Of a DNA stretch of 64,000 bases, positions 18,399-27,775 are shown in pieces. Source of the DNA: an uncultured Clostridia bacterium (lineage in GTDB: Bacteria; Bacillota; Clostridia; Lachnospirales; CAMZNU01); contig CAMZNU010000008.1 in NCBI GenBank assembly GCA_947313885.1, forward strand, positions 1 through 64,000. Reading direction: 5' to 3'. The notes below the pieces were generated by a model. That model saw nothing but the letters and a program-made list of their open reading frames with translations. It did not search any database and had not been told where the DNA came from. Within the stretch, counting starts at the first letter, position 1. Every line of letters begins with the position of its first letter. The position numbers and the translations under genes were made by a program.

Positions 18399-18623
18399 TG
18401 TATACCTCCGATAAATAAATATATAATAATAAATATATCATAAAGTTTTGAAAATGTATATTGATAAAAACGGATCATGAAATCATGAAAGAAAATAATG
18501 ACAAAAAAATACAAAAATGTGACAAGTAGTAAAAAAAAAATGTGATAAAATTATAAAAGATAGATAAAAAAGGGTGAAAAAAATTTAAAATATGAAGATA
18601 AAAATAAAATAGAGAGGTCAAAT

Positions 18624-19028
18624 ATGAAATATTATAAGAACAATGAAAATATGAATTTAGAAATAGACGAAGCAAGATTAATAAGAAGAAGAGAAATAGG
18701 TAAGACGATAGAAAATATGCGAAAATTTTTAGAAAAAAGCCGTGAGGAGTTAGCGGAGCATCTTAACATATCAAAATCTTTAGTAGGATTATATGAACGT
18801 GGGGAAAGAGATATAAAATCAGAATTAATACCTGAGATGGCAAAGTTTTTAAAAGTAGAAGAGAAGGAATTAAAGGTAATAGTAAATTTAGCCGTAACAT
18901 CTAAAGAAACTGTGTCACCAAAAGATGCTTTAATGAATAAGATACAATATATATGTGAAAACAAAAATGAAAAAGAGTTAGAAAATGCAATAAAAATGCT
19001 AGAAACTTTTTTTGATAATAGTAAATAA
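18624..19028 (+). CDS. XRE-family transcription regulator
   Basis: A protein of 134 residues with one Cro/C1 helix-turn-helix around residues 25-80 (REELAEHLNISKSLVGLYERGERD) and a short C-terminal helical part that may dimerise. Its target is unknown. It stands alone, divergent from the CDF gene. The 225 bases upstream are A-rich and contain no convincing promoter or operator. GAGAGG precedes the start. Confidence 0.85.
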   Translation: MKYYKNNENMNLEIDEARLIRRREIGKTIENMRKFLEKSREELAEHLNISKSLVGLYERGERDIKSELIPEMAKFLKVEEKELKVIVNLAVTSKETVSPKDALMNKIQYICENKNEKELENAIKMLETFFDNSK

Positions 19029-19036
19029 AACTTTTG

Positions 19037-19065
19037 TTTACAAATTAAAAAAAATCTGATACAAT
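19037..19065 (+). promoter_or_regulatory. Promoter of tRNA-Cys
   Basis: TTTACA at 19037-19042 and TACAAT at 19060-19065 with a 17-base spacer, about 17 bases ahead of the tRNA. Confidence 0.7.
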
Positions 19066-19082
19066 ATATTTTGTTGATGAGT

Positions 19083-19153
19083 GGCGTCATCGCCAAGTGG
19101 TAAGGCAAGGGTCTGCAACACCCTCATCCCCAGTTCAAATCTGGGTGACGCCT
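19083..19153 (+). tRNA. trnC: tRNA-Cys (GCA)
   Basis: A complete cloverleaf. Acceptor stem GGCGTCA pairs with TGACGCC. The D arm holds AGTGGTAAGGCA. The anticodon stem AGGGT / ACCCT encloses CTGCAAC with anticodon GCA. The T arm CCCAG / CTGGG encloses TTCAAAT. CCA is not encoded. This is a single tRNA, not part of an array. Confidence 0.97.
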
Positions 19154-19156
19154 TTT

Positions 19157-19198
19157 ATAAAACAAGTGCTTCGTGAATTCGCGAGGCACTTGTTTTAT
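19157..19198 (+). terminator. Hairpin after tRNA-Cys
   Basis: A 17-bp stem (19157-19173 with 19182-19198, one G-U pair) and an eight-base loop. It is followed by alternating TA, not a pure T-run. It ends the tRNA transcript or attenuates read-through into the Nudix gene. Confidence 0.65.
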
Positions 19199-19223
19199 AT
19201 ATATAAATAAAAGGAGAATAAAA

Positions 19224-20045
19224 ATGGGTGAGATATTTGATATTTACAATGGTAGAAGAAAAAAAATAAATCTAACACATGAAAGAGGGGTAAAGCTACC
19301 AATAGGTGCTTATAGGTTAGTAGTTCATGTATGGATAATTGATAACAATGGGGATGTTGTAATACAAAGACGAATAAAAAACAAGTCATACGGTGGTATG
19401 TGGGATTGTTCAGCAGGAGGCTGTGCGACTACAGGGCATAATACTGTAGTTACAGCGGTTAGAGAAATAGAAGAAGAAATAGGCTTAAATATAGAAGAAA
19501 AAGAATTAGAAAAAATATTAACGTTAAAATGTTCTGATGTATTAGATGATATATATATTGTAAGAAAAAAAATAGATTTAAAAGATATAATGATTCAAAA
19601 AGAGGAAGTTATGGATGTAAAAATAATATCAATAGATGAAATAGATGACATGGTAAAAGATGGGACGTTTATAAAATATAATTATTTAAATAAATTAAAA
19701 GAAATATTAAAAGAAGGGGTTAAATTTAAAAATATATATAATGAAGAAAATGTTATAAAAGAAATAGAAGTAGTAGTTAAAGAAAAAAAAGTAGGTAAAG
19801 TTAAAATAGACAATAATTTTACAAACAGTATAGTTATAGATATAGAAGAGATAGAGCAGTTAGATTTAAAAGTAATAAAAAGCATTATAGATAGAATAGA
19901 GCTTATGCACCCAGAGTTTGAAATATGGAAAATCAAAAAAAACATAAAAATAGTGAAGCAATTAAGTGAAATAGGGTATATAGAAAAAGAAAACTATTTA
20001 GAAAAAAAATGCGAGTTAAATAGAATAAAATGTTTAAGAGAATAA
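19224..20045 (+). CDS. Nudix hydrolase with an uncharacterised C-terminal domain
   Basis: 273 residues from the ATG at 19224, preceded by AAAGGAG. An in-frame GTG further upstream lies in the tRNA terminator and is rejected. The Nudix domain covers about residues 20-160. Its box is AVREIEEEIGL with SAGGCATTGH before it, so the first glutamate of the usual GX5E is histidine while the metal-binding REXXEE is complete. It resembles the isopentenyl-diphosphate isomerase-like group that ends in SAGGH. Residues 170-273 are a charged alpha/beta stretch that I do not recognise. rlmH starts 20 bases later. Confidence 0.8.
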   Translation: MGEIFDIYNGRRKKINLTHERGVKLPIGAYRLVVHVWIIDNNGDVVIQRRIKNKSYGGMWDCSAGGCATTGHNTVVTAVREIEEEIGLNIEEKELEKILTLKCSDVLDDIYIVRKKIDLKDIMIQKEEVMDVKIISIDEIDDMVKDGTFIKYNYLNKLKEILKEGVKFKNIYNEENVIKEIEVVVKEKKVGKVKIDNNFTNSIVIDIEEIEQLDLKVIKSIIDRIELMHPEFEIWKIKKNIKIVKQLSEIGYIEKENYLEKKCELNRIKCLRE

Positions 20046-20064
20046 AAAAGGTGACAATTTAAAT

Positions 20065-20493
20065 ATGAAGTTTAAAATAATATGTATAGGCAAGCTAAAA
20101 GAAAATTATTTAAAAGAAGGGGTAAGATATTATAGTAAGGGAATAGAAGTTATAGAATTAAAAGATGAGAGTATAAGAGATAAAGCATCAGAAAAAGAAA
20201 AATTACAAATTTTAGATAAAGAAGGAAATAAAATTATTGAAAAAATAAAGAAAGATGAGTTTGTAATAATATTAGATATAAAAGGAAGAGAAATAAAAAA
20301 TAATGAACTAAAAGAAAAAATAAAAAGTATGGAACTACAATATAAAAAGGTAACATTTATAATAGGTGGATCGTTAGGAATAAGTGATGAAGTAAAAAAA
20401 AGAAGTAATTATAAAATAAGTTATAGTAAGATGACGTTTCCACATCAACTTATGAGATTAGTATTAATAGAAGAAATAAGTAAATTAAAATAA
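20065..20493 (+). CDS. rlmH: RlmH-family 23S rRNA methyltransferase, shortened form
   Basis: A SPOUT methyltransferase related to the enzyme that methylates pseudouridine 1915 in helix 69 of 23S rRNA. It has 142 residues against the usual 155-160. The knot is well kept: FIIGGSLGIS near residue 97 and YSKMTFPHQLMR near 120. Two conserved parts are missing. The KRLSRY segment after helix 1 is deleted (sequence runs YYSKGIEV), and the protein stops at EEISKLK, without the IYRAFKI...YHK tail. No tail remnant follows the stop. The tail and segment are found instead in the second RlmH-like gene near 34.2 kb. Confidence 0.85.
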   Translation: MKFKIICIGKLKENYLKEGVRYYSKGIEVIELKDESIRDKASEKEKLQILDKEGNKIIEKIKKDEFVIILDIKGREIKNNELKEKIKSMELQYKKVTFIIGGSLGISDEVKKRSNYKISYSKMTFPHQLMRLVLIEEISKLK

Positions 20494-20499
20494 ATATAG

Positions 20500-20535
20500 C
20501 AAATAAAAAAAACCCGTTGAGGTTTTTTTTATTTG
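20500..20535. terminator. Bidirectional terminator between rlmH and the MFS gene
   Basis: A perfect 15-bp stem CAAATAAAAAAAACC / GGTTTTTTTTATTTG with a six-base loop. It contains the stop codon of the convergent MFS gene. Confidence 0.88.
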
Positions 20536-21656
20536 TCCAAATCGTTAAGATGAGTTGGTATTAAAGATAATAAAGAAATAATTGCTAAAGTAATAAAGGC
20601 AAAAGAAATCCCAAAATTAGAAACTATAGGTGTAATAATTAAAAATCCAATTATGGTACTAGTTAAAGAAGTCACCATAATATTTAATAAAAACCCTGTA
20701 CTAGTTAGAGAAAGGGACAAATTTTTTCTAAGAGCTAGCCCGAGAGTAGGTATAAATATTGACATTGCAACACCGTGAAACAATGTAATAGCTAAAGTAA
20801 ATAAAATACTATTAGAAAAAGAAAATAGTATTAATTGGGTAAAAACTATGAAAGCTGATAATGTAAAAGCTTTTTTTACAGAATGAGCTTTAAAAAACTT
20901 GTTATAACGCGACATTAAATATAGTTCAAAAGATACGGTAAAAAAATTAGCAAGAGCGATTATGTAAAAAGGAGCATTAAGATCTTCTAATAAAATATTT
21001 TGGTAAGCTAATTTTAGTTGAGTAACGCCCATTATAATCGCAGATGATAAAATTAATAAAGATATCTTTTTTGTAAATATAAGTTTTATGCTATTTATAA
21101 AAGAGTGATGTTCTTTAGAATTTGACATTGAAGCGGAAGTTGTAAAGTGTAAAAGAATGATAGAAATAATAAAAGATAATAAGGCTATTAATATAATACC
21201 GTTTGAAGAATCAAAAAAAACAAATGGAAGGACAAAAAGAAGGCTAGAAGCATAGCCCCAAGATGCACCGCTACGAAGTGTTGGGAAATCTAAATTATGC
21301 TCTATGCAATAAGCTAAAGACATTTCTTCAAAAAGTCCAAGAATGGGCATTCTAAATATAGAAATTGTAAAAATTAGAAATAAGTAATTGCTAAATGATT
21401 CAAAATATAACATAGCTAAAGTTAAAATAAATAAAATAGCTAAAACTATTTGTAAAGTTCTATTTTTGTTTTTACTGCGGTCAAAAATACGACCGAGAAA
21501 AGGTTGGAAAATTGCCCCTAAAAAACTAATAGAAGTTAATATAGAAATTTGATAAGTGGAAAAACCTTTAGATACAAATAAAATAGTAAATCCTACGAAT
21601 AAAATATTTGTTAATAATCCGAGGACAAAAAAAATAGAGAAATAGAGTTTGTGCAT
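20529..21656 (-). CDS. MFS transporter (LacY-like branch)
   Basis: A membrane protein of 375 residues with 11-12 hydrophobic segments. The loop between segments 2 and 3 reads FLGRIFDRSKNKNR, a variant of the MFS signature. The gene is like the MFS_1-like/HcaT group. No substrate can be inferred, and the neighbours give no hint beyond being divergent from the peptide importer. TTTAGGAGG precedes the start. Confidence 0.8.
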   Translation of the reverse strand: MHKLYFSIFFVLGLLTNILFVGFTILFVSKGFSTYQISILTSISFLGAIFQPFLGRIFDRSKNKNRTLQIVLAILFILTLAMLYFESFSNYLFLIFTISIFRMPILGLFEEMSLAYCIEHNLDFPTLRSGASWGYASSLLFVLPFVFFDSSNGIILIALLSFIISIILLHFTTSASMSNSKEHHSFINSIKLIFTKKISLLILSSAIIMGVTQLKLAYQNILLEDLNAPFYIIALANFFTVSFELYLMSRYNKFFKAHSVKKAFTLSAFIVFTQLILFSFSNSILFTLAITLFHGVAMSIFIPTLGLALRKNLSLSLTSTGFLLNIMVTSLTSTIIGFLIITPIVSNFGISFAFITLAIISLLSLIPTHLNDLDK

Positions 21657-21819
21657 AGTTGCCTCCTAAAGTAGTAAATAATTTAAATTAAACTTATTAT
21701 ATACTTTATGAGTATTAAAATCATCAATAAACAAATTAAATAATGAAAGCAGTTAATATGTATATTATTTTAGGTTTAAAATATAATAACTTTATGTATA
21801 AACAAAAAGATATCTTTAA

Positions 21820-21855
21820 ATTATTGTAATACATATATATATGTATTACAATAAT
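21820..21855. promoter_or_regulatory. Perfect 36-bp palindrome upstream of the opp operon
   Basis: The sequence beginning ATTATTGTAATACATATA at 21820 is fully self-complementary to 21855. It lies in the 279-base gap between the divergent MFS and oppA genes, 80 bases ahead of oppA. It could bind a dimeric regulator or fold as RNA. No other gene-like content is seen in this gap. Confidence 0.6.
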
Positions 21856-21935
21856 ATAAACAATAATGTTTATAATTATTATATATTAGTTTATCATATT
21901 ATGTTTGAACTATTTTTTAGAGGAGGGAATAGATA

Positions 21936-23471
21936 TTGAAAAAGATATTAACAGCATTGATTATGGCGACACTAATGTTGACAGCGTGTAGTAAAGGTGA
22001 TACAGCAGGAAACGGTGAAAACACATTAAAAGTAGCACTAGGTGCAGATGTAGCATCACTAGACCCACATGGAAAAAATGACGTAACATCAGAAAGAGTT
22101 CGTGCTAATATGTATGAAACTTTAATTTACCAAGATGAAAATTCAAATTTAAAGGAAGGGTTAGCTAAAGATTGGTTTGTAGATGGTACAGGTAAAATAT
22201 GGACCATTAAACTGAAAGAAGGAGTAAAGTTTCATAATGGTGAAGATTTTACATCAGAGGATGTAAAATTTACTATTGACAGAGGAAAAAAATCATCTAA
22301 TGTAGGTCACATAGTTGAAATTATAAAGGAGGTAAGAGTAGTAGATGATTATACTGTAGAGATAGAATTACTATACCCATTTATGCCAATTTTAAATAAT
22401 TTAGCACATCCTGCATTAGGTATGTTAGATAAAGGTACAGTGGAAAGACAGGGGGATAGTTATGCATCTGGAACAGATGGAAATGATCCAGTAGGTACAG
22501 GGCCGTTTAAGTTTGAAAGTCTTGTAAAAGGAGAAGGAACAACATTAGTAAAAAATGAAGAATATTGGGATTCAAACAACAAAGCTAAAGTAGATAAATT
22601 AAAAATGTTAGTATATACAGATGATTCATCTAGAAAATTGGCATTAGAAGCGGGTGATGTAGATATAGCATATGAGATAGCATCATCAGATTTTGAATCA
22701 ATAAAAAAAGATCCAAATTTAAAATATACAGATAATTTCGATTTTTCGTATACATATGCTACATTTAATATGAATAATCCCAAATTTAAAGATATAAGAG
22801 TTCGAGAAGCTATAAATTTAGCGATAGATGTAGAGTCTATTATTCAAGCACCTACAATAATTAATGGATTGGGAAAAGAGGCGAATGCACCTATTTCAAT
22901 GACAGTATTTGGGTGGTCAAAAGATATAAAAGCATATGGCTATAATCCAGAAAGAGCTAAAAAATTATTAAAAGAAGCTGGAGAAGAAAATTTAAAATTT
23001 AGCATATGGACAACAGAAAATCCAACAAGAGTGCAAGCAGCAGTAGTTATACAATCACAATTAGCGGAAATTGGCATAGAAGTTGATATTGTGCAAATGG
23101 AACTTGGTGCATTTATAGACGGAACGGCAAATGGAGAACATGAAGCATGTATACTATCATGGATACCATCAACAGGAGATCCTGATAATGCGTTATACCC
23201 TGTGTTCCACTCATCAAAGTTTGGAGCTGGAGGGAATAGAACGTTTTATAAAAACTTAGAAGTAGATAAATTATTAGAAGCGGGACGTTTAGCATTAACA
23301 ACAGATGAACGTGTAAAAATATATGCGGAAGTTGAACAATTAATAATGGATGATTATATACATGTACCACTTTGGTACTTATCGAAAATACATGGAATGC
23401 AAAAGAATATAGAAGGATTTGTTGCACATCCAAGCGGGATAATGAAATTACATACAGTGTATATGAAGTAA
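21936..23471 (+). CDS. oppA: Oligopeptide ABC transporter substrate-binding lipoprotein, copy 1
   Basis: A family-5 solute-binding protein of 511 residues. The signal peptide ends in lipobox LTAC (cysteine at about residue 18), so it is lipid-anchored outside the membrane. The body has typical features: DPHGKN, GVKFHNGEDFTSEDV near residue 98, GTGPFKFE and the C-terminal VPLWY. It starts with TTG behind AGAGGAGGG. It is the most divergent of three tandem copies, reading VGTGPFKFESLVKG where the other two read IGTGQFKFDNFVQG. Confidence 0.93.
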   Translation: MKKILTALIMATLMLTACSKGDTAGNGENTLKVALGADVASLDPHGKNDVTSERVRANMYETLIYQDENSNLKEGLAKDWFVDGTGKIWTIKLKEGVKFHNGEDFTSEDVKFTIDRGKKSSNVGHIVEIIKEVRVVDDYTVEIELLYPFMPILNNLAHPALGMLDKGTVERQGDSYASGTDGNDPVGTGPFKFESLVKGEGTTLVKNEEYWDSNNKAKVDKLKMLVYTDDSSRKLALEAGDVDIAYEIASSDFESIKKDPNLKYTDNFDFSYTYATFNMNNPKFKDIRVREAINLAIDVESIIQAPTIINGLGKEANAPISMTVFGWSKDIKAYGYNPERAKKLLKEAGEENLKFSIWTTENPTRVQAAVVIQSQLAEIGIEVDIVQMELGAFIDGTANGEHEACILSWIPSTGDPDNALYPVFHSSKFGAGGNRTFYKNLEVDKLLEAGRLALTTDERVKIYAEVEQLIMDDYIHVPLWYLSKIHGMQKNIEGFVAHPSGIMKLHTVYMK

Positions 23472-23506
23472 AATAAAAAACCTTGTAATATATATATAAA
23501 TTATAT

Positions 23507-23553
23507 AAACTAATATAAATGATAATTTTTATAATTGTTATTTATATTAGTTT
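23507..23553 (+). repeat. 20-bp hairpin between oppA copies 1 and 2
   Basis: Arms 23507-23526 and 23534-23553 pair over 20 bases with two G-U pairs and a seven-base loop. A related but weaker sequence lies before copy 1. Both regions share the motif AACTATTTTTTAGAGG directly before the start. It could stabilise or partly terminate the mRNA. Confidence 0.6.
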
Positions 23554-23599
23554 TATTACATATTATAGTTTAACTATTTTTTAGAGGGGGAAGTAGATA

Positions 23600-25138
23600 T
23601 TGAAAAAATTATTAGCAGTATTAATTATGGCAACACTAACGTTAACAGCGTGTAGTAAAGGGGATGGAGTAAGCGATGGTGAGAAAACATTAAAAGTAGC
23701 ATTAGGAGCAGATGTAGCATCATTTGATCCACATGGTAAAAATGATCAACCATCATCAAGAGTTAGAACAAATATTTATGAAGGCTTAATTTACCAAGAT
23801 GCGGATCTAAATTTAGAACCATTATTAGCGACAGATTGGTCGGTAGATGACACAGGTGTAGTATGGACATTTAACTTAAGAGAAGGAGTAACATTTCATA
23901 ACGGTGAAAAATTTGATGCAGAAGATGCAGAGTTTACATTTAATAGAGCGATGAAGTCAGCAGAAGTTGGACATTTACTAGAAACATTAGAAACAGTAAA
24001 AGCAGTAGATGACTATACATTAGAAATAGTATTAAAGTATCCGTATATGCCGTTACTAAATAACTTATCACATACGACAATGGGTATGTTAGATAAAGGA
24101 ACAGTAGAGGCGCAAGGGGATCAGTATGCATCGGGAAGTAATGGAAATATTCCAATAGGTACAGGGCAATTTAAATTTGATAATTTTGTACAAGGTCAAG
24201 GAACGACTTTAGTTAAAAATGAAAATTATTGGAACAAAGATAAAATAGCTAAAGTAGATAAATTAGAAATGCTAACAATAACGGATAATTCATCAAGAAA
24301 ATTATCTGTAGAAGCAGGAGATGTTGATATAGCGTATGACATAGCAGCACCAGATTTTGCATCAATAAAAAGTAATGCAGATTTAAAATATACAAATGAT
24401 TATGATTTATCATATGCATATGCAGGGTTTAATATGGAGAATCCAATATTTGAAGATGTACGAGTTCGTGAAGCTATAAATTTAGCAATAGATGTGGATT
24501 CTATGGTTCAAGCTCCTACAATAATGAATGGATTAGGAAAAGAAGCTAACACACCAATATCTAATAAAGTTTTTGGATGGTCAGAAAATGTTAAAGCTTA
24601 TGGATATGATCCAGAAAGAGCAAAAGAGTTATTAAAAGAAGCAGGAAAAGAAGATTTAAAGTTTAATATATGGACAAATGAAAACCCGACAAGAGTACAA
24701 GCAGCAACAGTTATGCAGTCACAACTTGCAGAAGTTGGAATTACAGCAAACGTTGTACAAATGGAATGGGGAGCGTACTTAGATGGAACAGCAAATGGAG
24801 AACATGATGTATTTATATTAGGATGGGTATCATCAACAGGAGATCCGGATTATGGAATGTATCCATTGTTCCATTCAGAAGCAAAAGGTGCAGCGGGAAA
24901 TAGAACTTTCTATGAAAATCCAGAAGCAGATGCATTGTTAGAAGCAGGACGTGCAGCGGGAACGGAAGCAGAGAGATTAGAAATATATGAAGAAATACAA
25001 CAATTGATAATGGATGACTTTGTACATATACCACTTTGGTACACATCAAGAGTTCATGCTATGAATAAAAATGTAGAAGGATTCGAAGCACATCCAGCAG
25101 GAAGTATGAAACTATACAACGTTGAAGTTGTTAAGTAG
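23600..25138 (+). CDS. oppA: Oligopeptide ABC transporter substrate-binding lipoprotein, copy 2
   Basis: A protein of 512 residues with lipobox LTACSKG and the same family-5 fold as its neighbours. It matches copy 3 almost continuously in several stretches, for example GTVEAQGDQYASG and GTGQFKFDNFVQGQG, showing recent duplication. Differences cluster in the pocket half (SNADLKYTNDYDLSY, NKVFGWSENVKAYG) and may alter peptide choice. It uses TTG as start behind GAGGGGG. Confidence 0.93.
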   Translation: MKKLLAVLIMATLTLTACSKGDGVSDGEKTLKVALGADVASFDPHGKNDQPSSRVRTNIYEGLIYQDADLNLEPLLATDWSVDDTGVVWTFNLREGVTFHNGEKFDAEDAEFTFNRAMKSAEVGHLLETLETVKAVDDYTLEIVLKYPYMPLLNNLSHTTMGMLDKGTVEAQGDQYASGSNGNIPIGTGQFKFDNFVQGQGTTLVKNENYWNKDKIAKVDKLEMLTITDNSSRKLSVEAGDVDIAYDIAAPDFASIKSNADLKYTNDYDLSYAYAGFNMENPIFEDVRVREAINLAIDVDSMVQAPTIMNGLGKEANTPISNKVFGWSENVKAYGYDPERAKELLKEAGKEDLKFNIWTNENPTRVQAATVMQSQLAEVGITANVVQMEWGAYLDGTANGEHDVFILGWVSSTGDPDYGMYPLFHSEAKGAAGNRTFYENPEADALLEAGRAAGTEAERLEIYEEIQQLIMDDFVHIPLWYTSRVHAMNKNVEGFEAHPAGSMKLYNVEVVK

Positions 25139-25180
25139 AGGATTATACAATGTAAGTAAGTTTAAGGGGGAAATAAAATA

Positions 25181-26734
25181 TTGAAAAAGTTATTAACAGT
25201 ACTAATTATGGCAACGATAACGTTAACAGCGTGTAGCAAAGGTGGTACAGATACAGAAGGTAGTGTAGGGGGTGGAACGTTAAAAGTAGGTATGGGTGCA
25301 GATGTAGCATCATTTGATCCACATGGGAAAAATGATCAACCATCATCAAGAGTACGTGCAAACATGTATGAAAGTTTAATTTACCAAGATGAAAAATTAA
25401 ATTTAATACCATTATTAGCAACAAGCTGGTCATTAGATGATACAGGAACAGTATGGACATTTAAATTAAGAGAAGGAGTTAAATTCCATAATGGTGAGGA
25501 TTTCAATTCAGAAGATGTGGTGTTTACATTTAATAGAGGGAAAGCATCAACAAATGTAGGACATTTACTAGAAGTAGTAGAAGAAATAAGAGCTATAGAT
25601 GACTATACGGTAGAACTTGAGCTATTATATCCATATACTCCGCTACTTACTAATTTATCACATACAGCGATGGGTATGTTAGATAAAGGAACAGTAGAGG
25701 CACAAGGGGATCAATATGCATCAGGAAGTGATGGTAATATTCCAATAGGTACAGGACAATTTAAATTTGATAACTTTGTTCAAGGACAAGGATCAACTAT
25801 AGTGAAAAATGAAAATTATTGGGATAAAGACAATATGGCTAAAGCGGACAAAATAGAATTATTAGTATATACAGATAATTCATCTAGAAAACTAGCATTA
25901 GAAGCTGGAGATATAGATTTAGCATATGACATAGCAGCACCAGATTTTGCATCAATAGAAAGTAATCCAGATTTAAAATTTACAAATGAATATGATTTTT
26001 CATATGCGTATGCAGGGTTTAATATGCAAAATCCGATATTTGAAGATGTAAGAGTTAGAGAAGCGATAAATTTAGCAGTAGATATAGATTCAATGGTTCA
26101 AGCACCAACGATAGTTAATGGCTTAGGAGTGGAAGCTAATACACCAATGTCTATGACAGTATACGGATGGGCAGAAGAGGTTGAAGCATATGGATATGAT
26201 CCAGAAAGAGCTAAGGAGTTATTAAAAGAAGCAGGACAAGAAAATTTAAAATTTAGTATATGGACAAATGAGAATCCAACAAGAGTACAAGCGGCGACAG
26301 TTATGCAATCACAACTAGCGGAAGTTGGAATAGAAGTTGACGTTGTACAAATGGAATGGGGAGCGTATTTAGATAGTACAGCAAAAGGTGAGCATGATAT
26401 ATTTATATTAGGATGGGTATCATCAACAGGTGGTGCAGATAACGGACTATATCCAATATTTCATTCATCAAAGATGGGAGCGGCAGGAAACAGAACGTTT
26501 TATAAAAATCCAGAAGTTGATGCATTATTAGAAGAAGGACGTTCAGAAACTGTGGAAGAAAAACGTTTAGAAATATATGCAGAGGCACAACAAAAAATAA
26601 TGGATGATTATGTACATATACCGCTTTGGTACTTATCACGAGTACATGCGATGAAAAACAATGTAGAAGGATTTATTTCACACCCAAGTGGAACGATGAA
26701 ATTACACAACGTATACGTAGATACATCGAAATAG
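25181..26734 (+). CDS. oppA: Oligopeptide ABC transporter substrate-binding lipoprotein, copy 3
   Basis: A protein of 517 residues with lipobox LTACSKG and a slightly longer, glycine-rich linker after the lipid anchor (GGTDTEGSVGGG). It is a family-5 binding protein closest to copy 2, which ends 42 bases upstream with no hairpin between. The TTG start lies behind AAGGGGG, as in both other copies. A hairpin and the permease genes follow. Confidence 0.93.
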   Translation: MKKLLTVLIMATITLTACSKGGTDTEGSVGGGTLKVGMGADVASFDPHGKNDQPSSRVRANMYESLIYQDEKLNLIPLLATSWSLDDTGTVWTFKLREGVKFHNGEDFNSEDVVFTFNRGKASTNVGHLLEVVEEIRAIDDYTVELELLYPYTPLLTNLSHTAMGMLDKGTVEAQGDQYASGSDGNIPIGTGQFKFDNFVQGQGSTIVKNENYWDKDNMAKADKIELLVYTDNSSRKLALEAGDIDLAYDIAAPDFASIESNPDLKFTNEYDFSYAYAGFNMQNPIFEDVRVREAINLAVDIDSMVQAPTIVNGLGVEANTPMSMTVYGWAEEVEAYGYDPERAKELLKEAGQENLKFSIWTNENPTRVQAATVMQSQLAEVGIEVDVVQMEWGAYLDSTAKGEHDIFILGWVSSTGGADNGLYPIFHSSKMGAAGNRTFYKNPEVDALLEEGRSETVEEKRLEIYAEAQQKIMDDYVHIPLWYLSRVHAMKNNVEGFISHPSGTMKLHNVYVDTSK

Positions 26735-26750
26735 CACAAAATAAAATAAT

Positions 26751-26781
26751 AAAAGGCGTAGTTAAACTATCTACGTCTTTT
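26751..26781 (+). terminator. Attenuator hairpin between oppA copy 3 and oppB
   Basis: AAAAGGCGTAG pairs with CTACGTCTTTT (one G-U) around a nine-base loop. The following T-run is short. Such leaky hairpins usually lower permease expression relative to binding protein. Confidence 0.7.
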
Positions 26782-26800
26782 ATAATAAGAGGAGATAAAT

Positions 26801-27769
26801 ATGGGAAGTTATATATTTAAAAGAGTATTAGCCCTTGTTCCGATATTAATAGGAGTAAGTTTTTTAGTTTTTACAATTATGCATTTAAGTCCAGGAGACC
26901 CAGCATCATTGGTTTTAGGTGAACAAGCAACAGCAGAACAAATTGCACAAAAAAGAGAAGAAATGGGATTAAATGACCCATTTTTAGTACAATATGGTAA
27001 CTATGTATTTAAATATGTGCAAGGTGATTTTGGACAATCTTATGTATCTAATAGAGATGTAGCGACAGAAATTTTAAGTCGTTTTCCAAATACGGTAACG
27101 CTAACGATTGCGAGTATGATTATAGCAATAGGTATAGCGATACCGACAGGAATAATAGCGGCAACAAAACAATATTCAATAACGGATAATGTAGCAACGG
27201 TATTAGCATTATTAGGAGTGTCTATGCCAAACTTTTGGTTAGGACTTATGTTAATTATAGGAATTGCTGTACCTGTGCAGTTTATACCAACAGGTGGTAT
27301 GAAAGTTGCATATACGTTATTTGGAAATATAAAAATACCAACGTTAGGGAGTATAATATTGCCAGCGATAACGTTAGGAACGGGAGCGGCAGGTATTATA
27401 ATGCGCATGACAAGATCGTCAATGTTAGAAGTAGTAAGACAAGATTATATAAGAACGGCAAGAGCAAAAGGTGTGTCAGAAAAAGTAGTAATAAGAAAGC
27501 ATGCTTTATCAAATGCATTAATACCTATAGTAACCGTAGTAGGTTTACAATTTGGGTATTTATTAGGAGGAGCGGTTTTAACAGAATCGGTATTTTCGTG
27601 GCCAGGAGTTGGGAGATACATGGTAGATTCTATTAAAACAAGAGATATGCCAGTAGTTATAGCAGGAGTAATATTTATGGCGTCGGTGTTTACTATAGTG
27701 AATTTATTTGTGGATATATTGTATGCGTACATTGATCCTAGAATAAAAGCAGAATATAAGAAAGGATAA
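26801..27769 (+). CDS. oppB: Oligo/dipeptide ABC permease, OppB/DppB type
   Basis: An inner permease subunit of 322 residues with six membrane segments. The N-terminus KRVLALVPILIGVSFLVF followed by LSPGDPA is the usual OppB/DppB signature. The EAA loop that docks to the ATPase reads RTARAKGVSEKVVIRKHAL near residue 220. It is the first gene after the attenuator and is seven bases ahead of oppC. AGAGGAG precedes the start. Confidence 0.94.
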   Translation: MGSYIFKRVLALVPILIGVSFLVFTIMHLSPGDPASLVLGEQATAEQIAQKREEMGLNDPFLVQYGNYVFKYVQGDFGQSYVSNRDVATEILSRFPNTVTLTIASMIIAIGIAIPTGIIAATKQYSITDNVATVLALLGVSMPNFWLGLMLIIGIAVPVQFIPTGGMKVAYTLFGNIKIPTLGSIILPAITLGTGAAGIIMRMTRSSMLEVVRQDYIRTARAKGVSEKVVIRKHALSNALIPIVTVVGLQFGYLLGGAVLTESVFSWPGVGRYMVDSIKTRDMPVVIAGVIFMASVFTIVNLFVDILYAYIDPRIKAEYKKG

Positions 27770-27775
27770 GGGCAG

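Noticed and set aside
18519-18551. Possible promoter before the XRE gene (GTGACA ... TAAAAT)
   Set aside because: The spacer is 21 bases and the region is an A-run, so it is not convincing.
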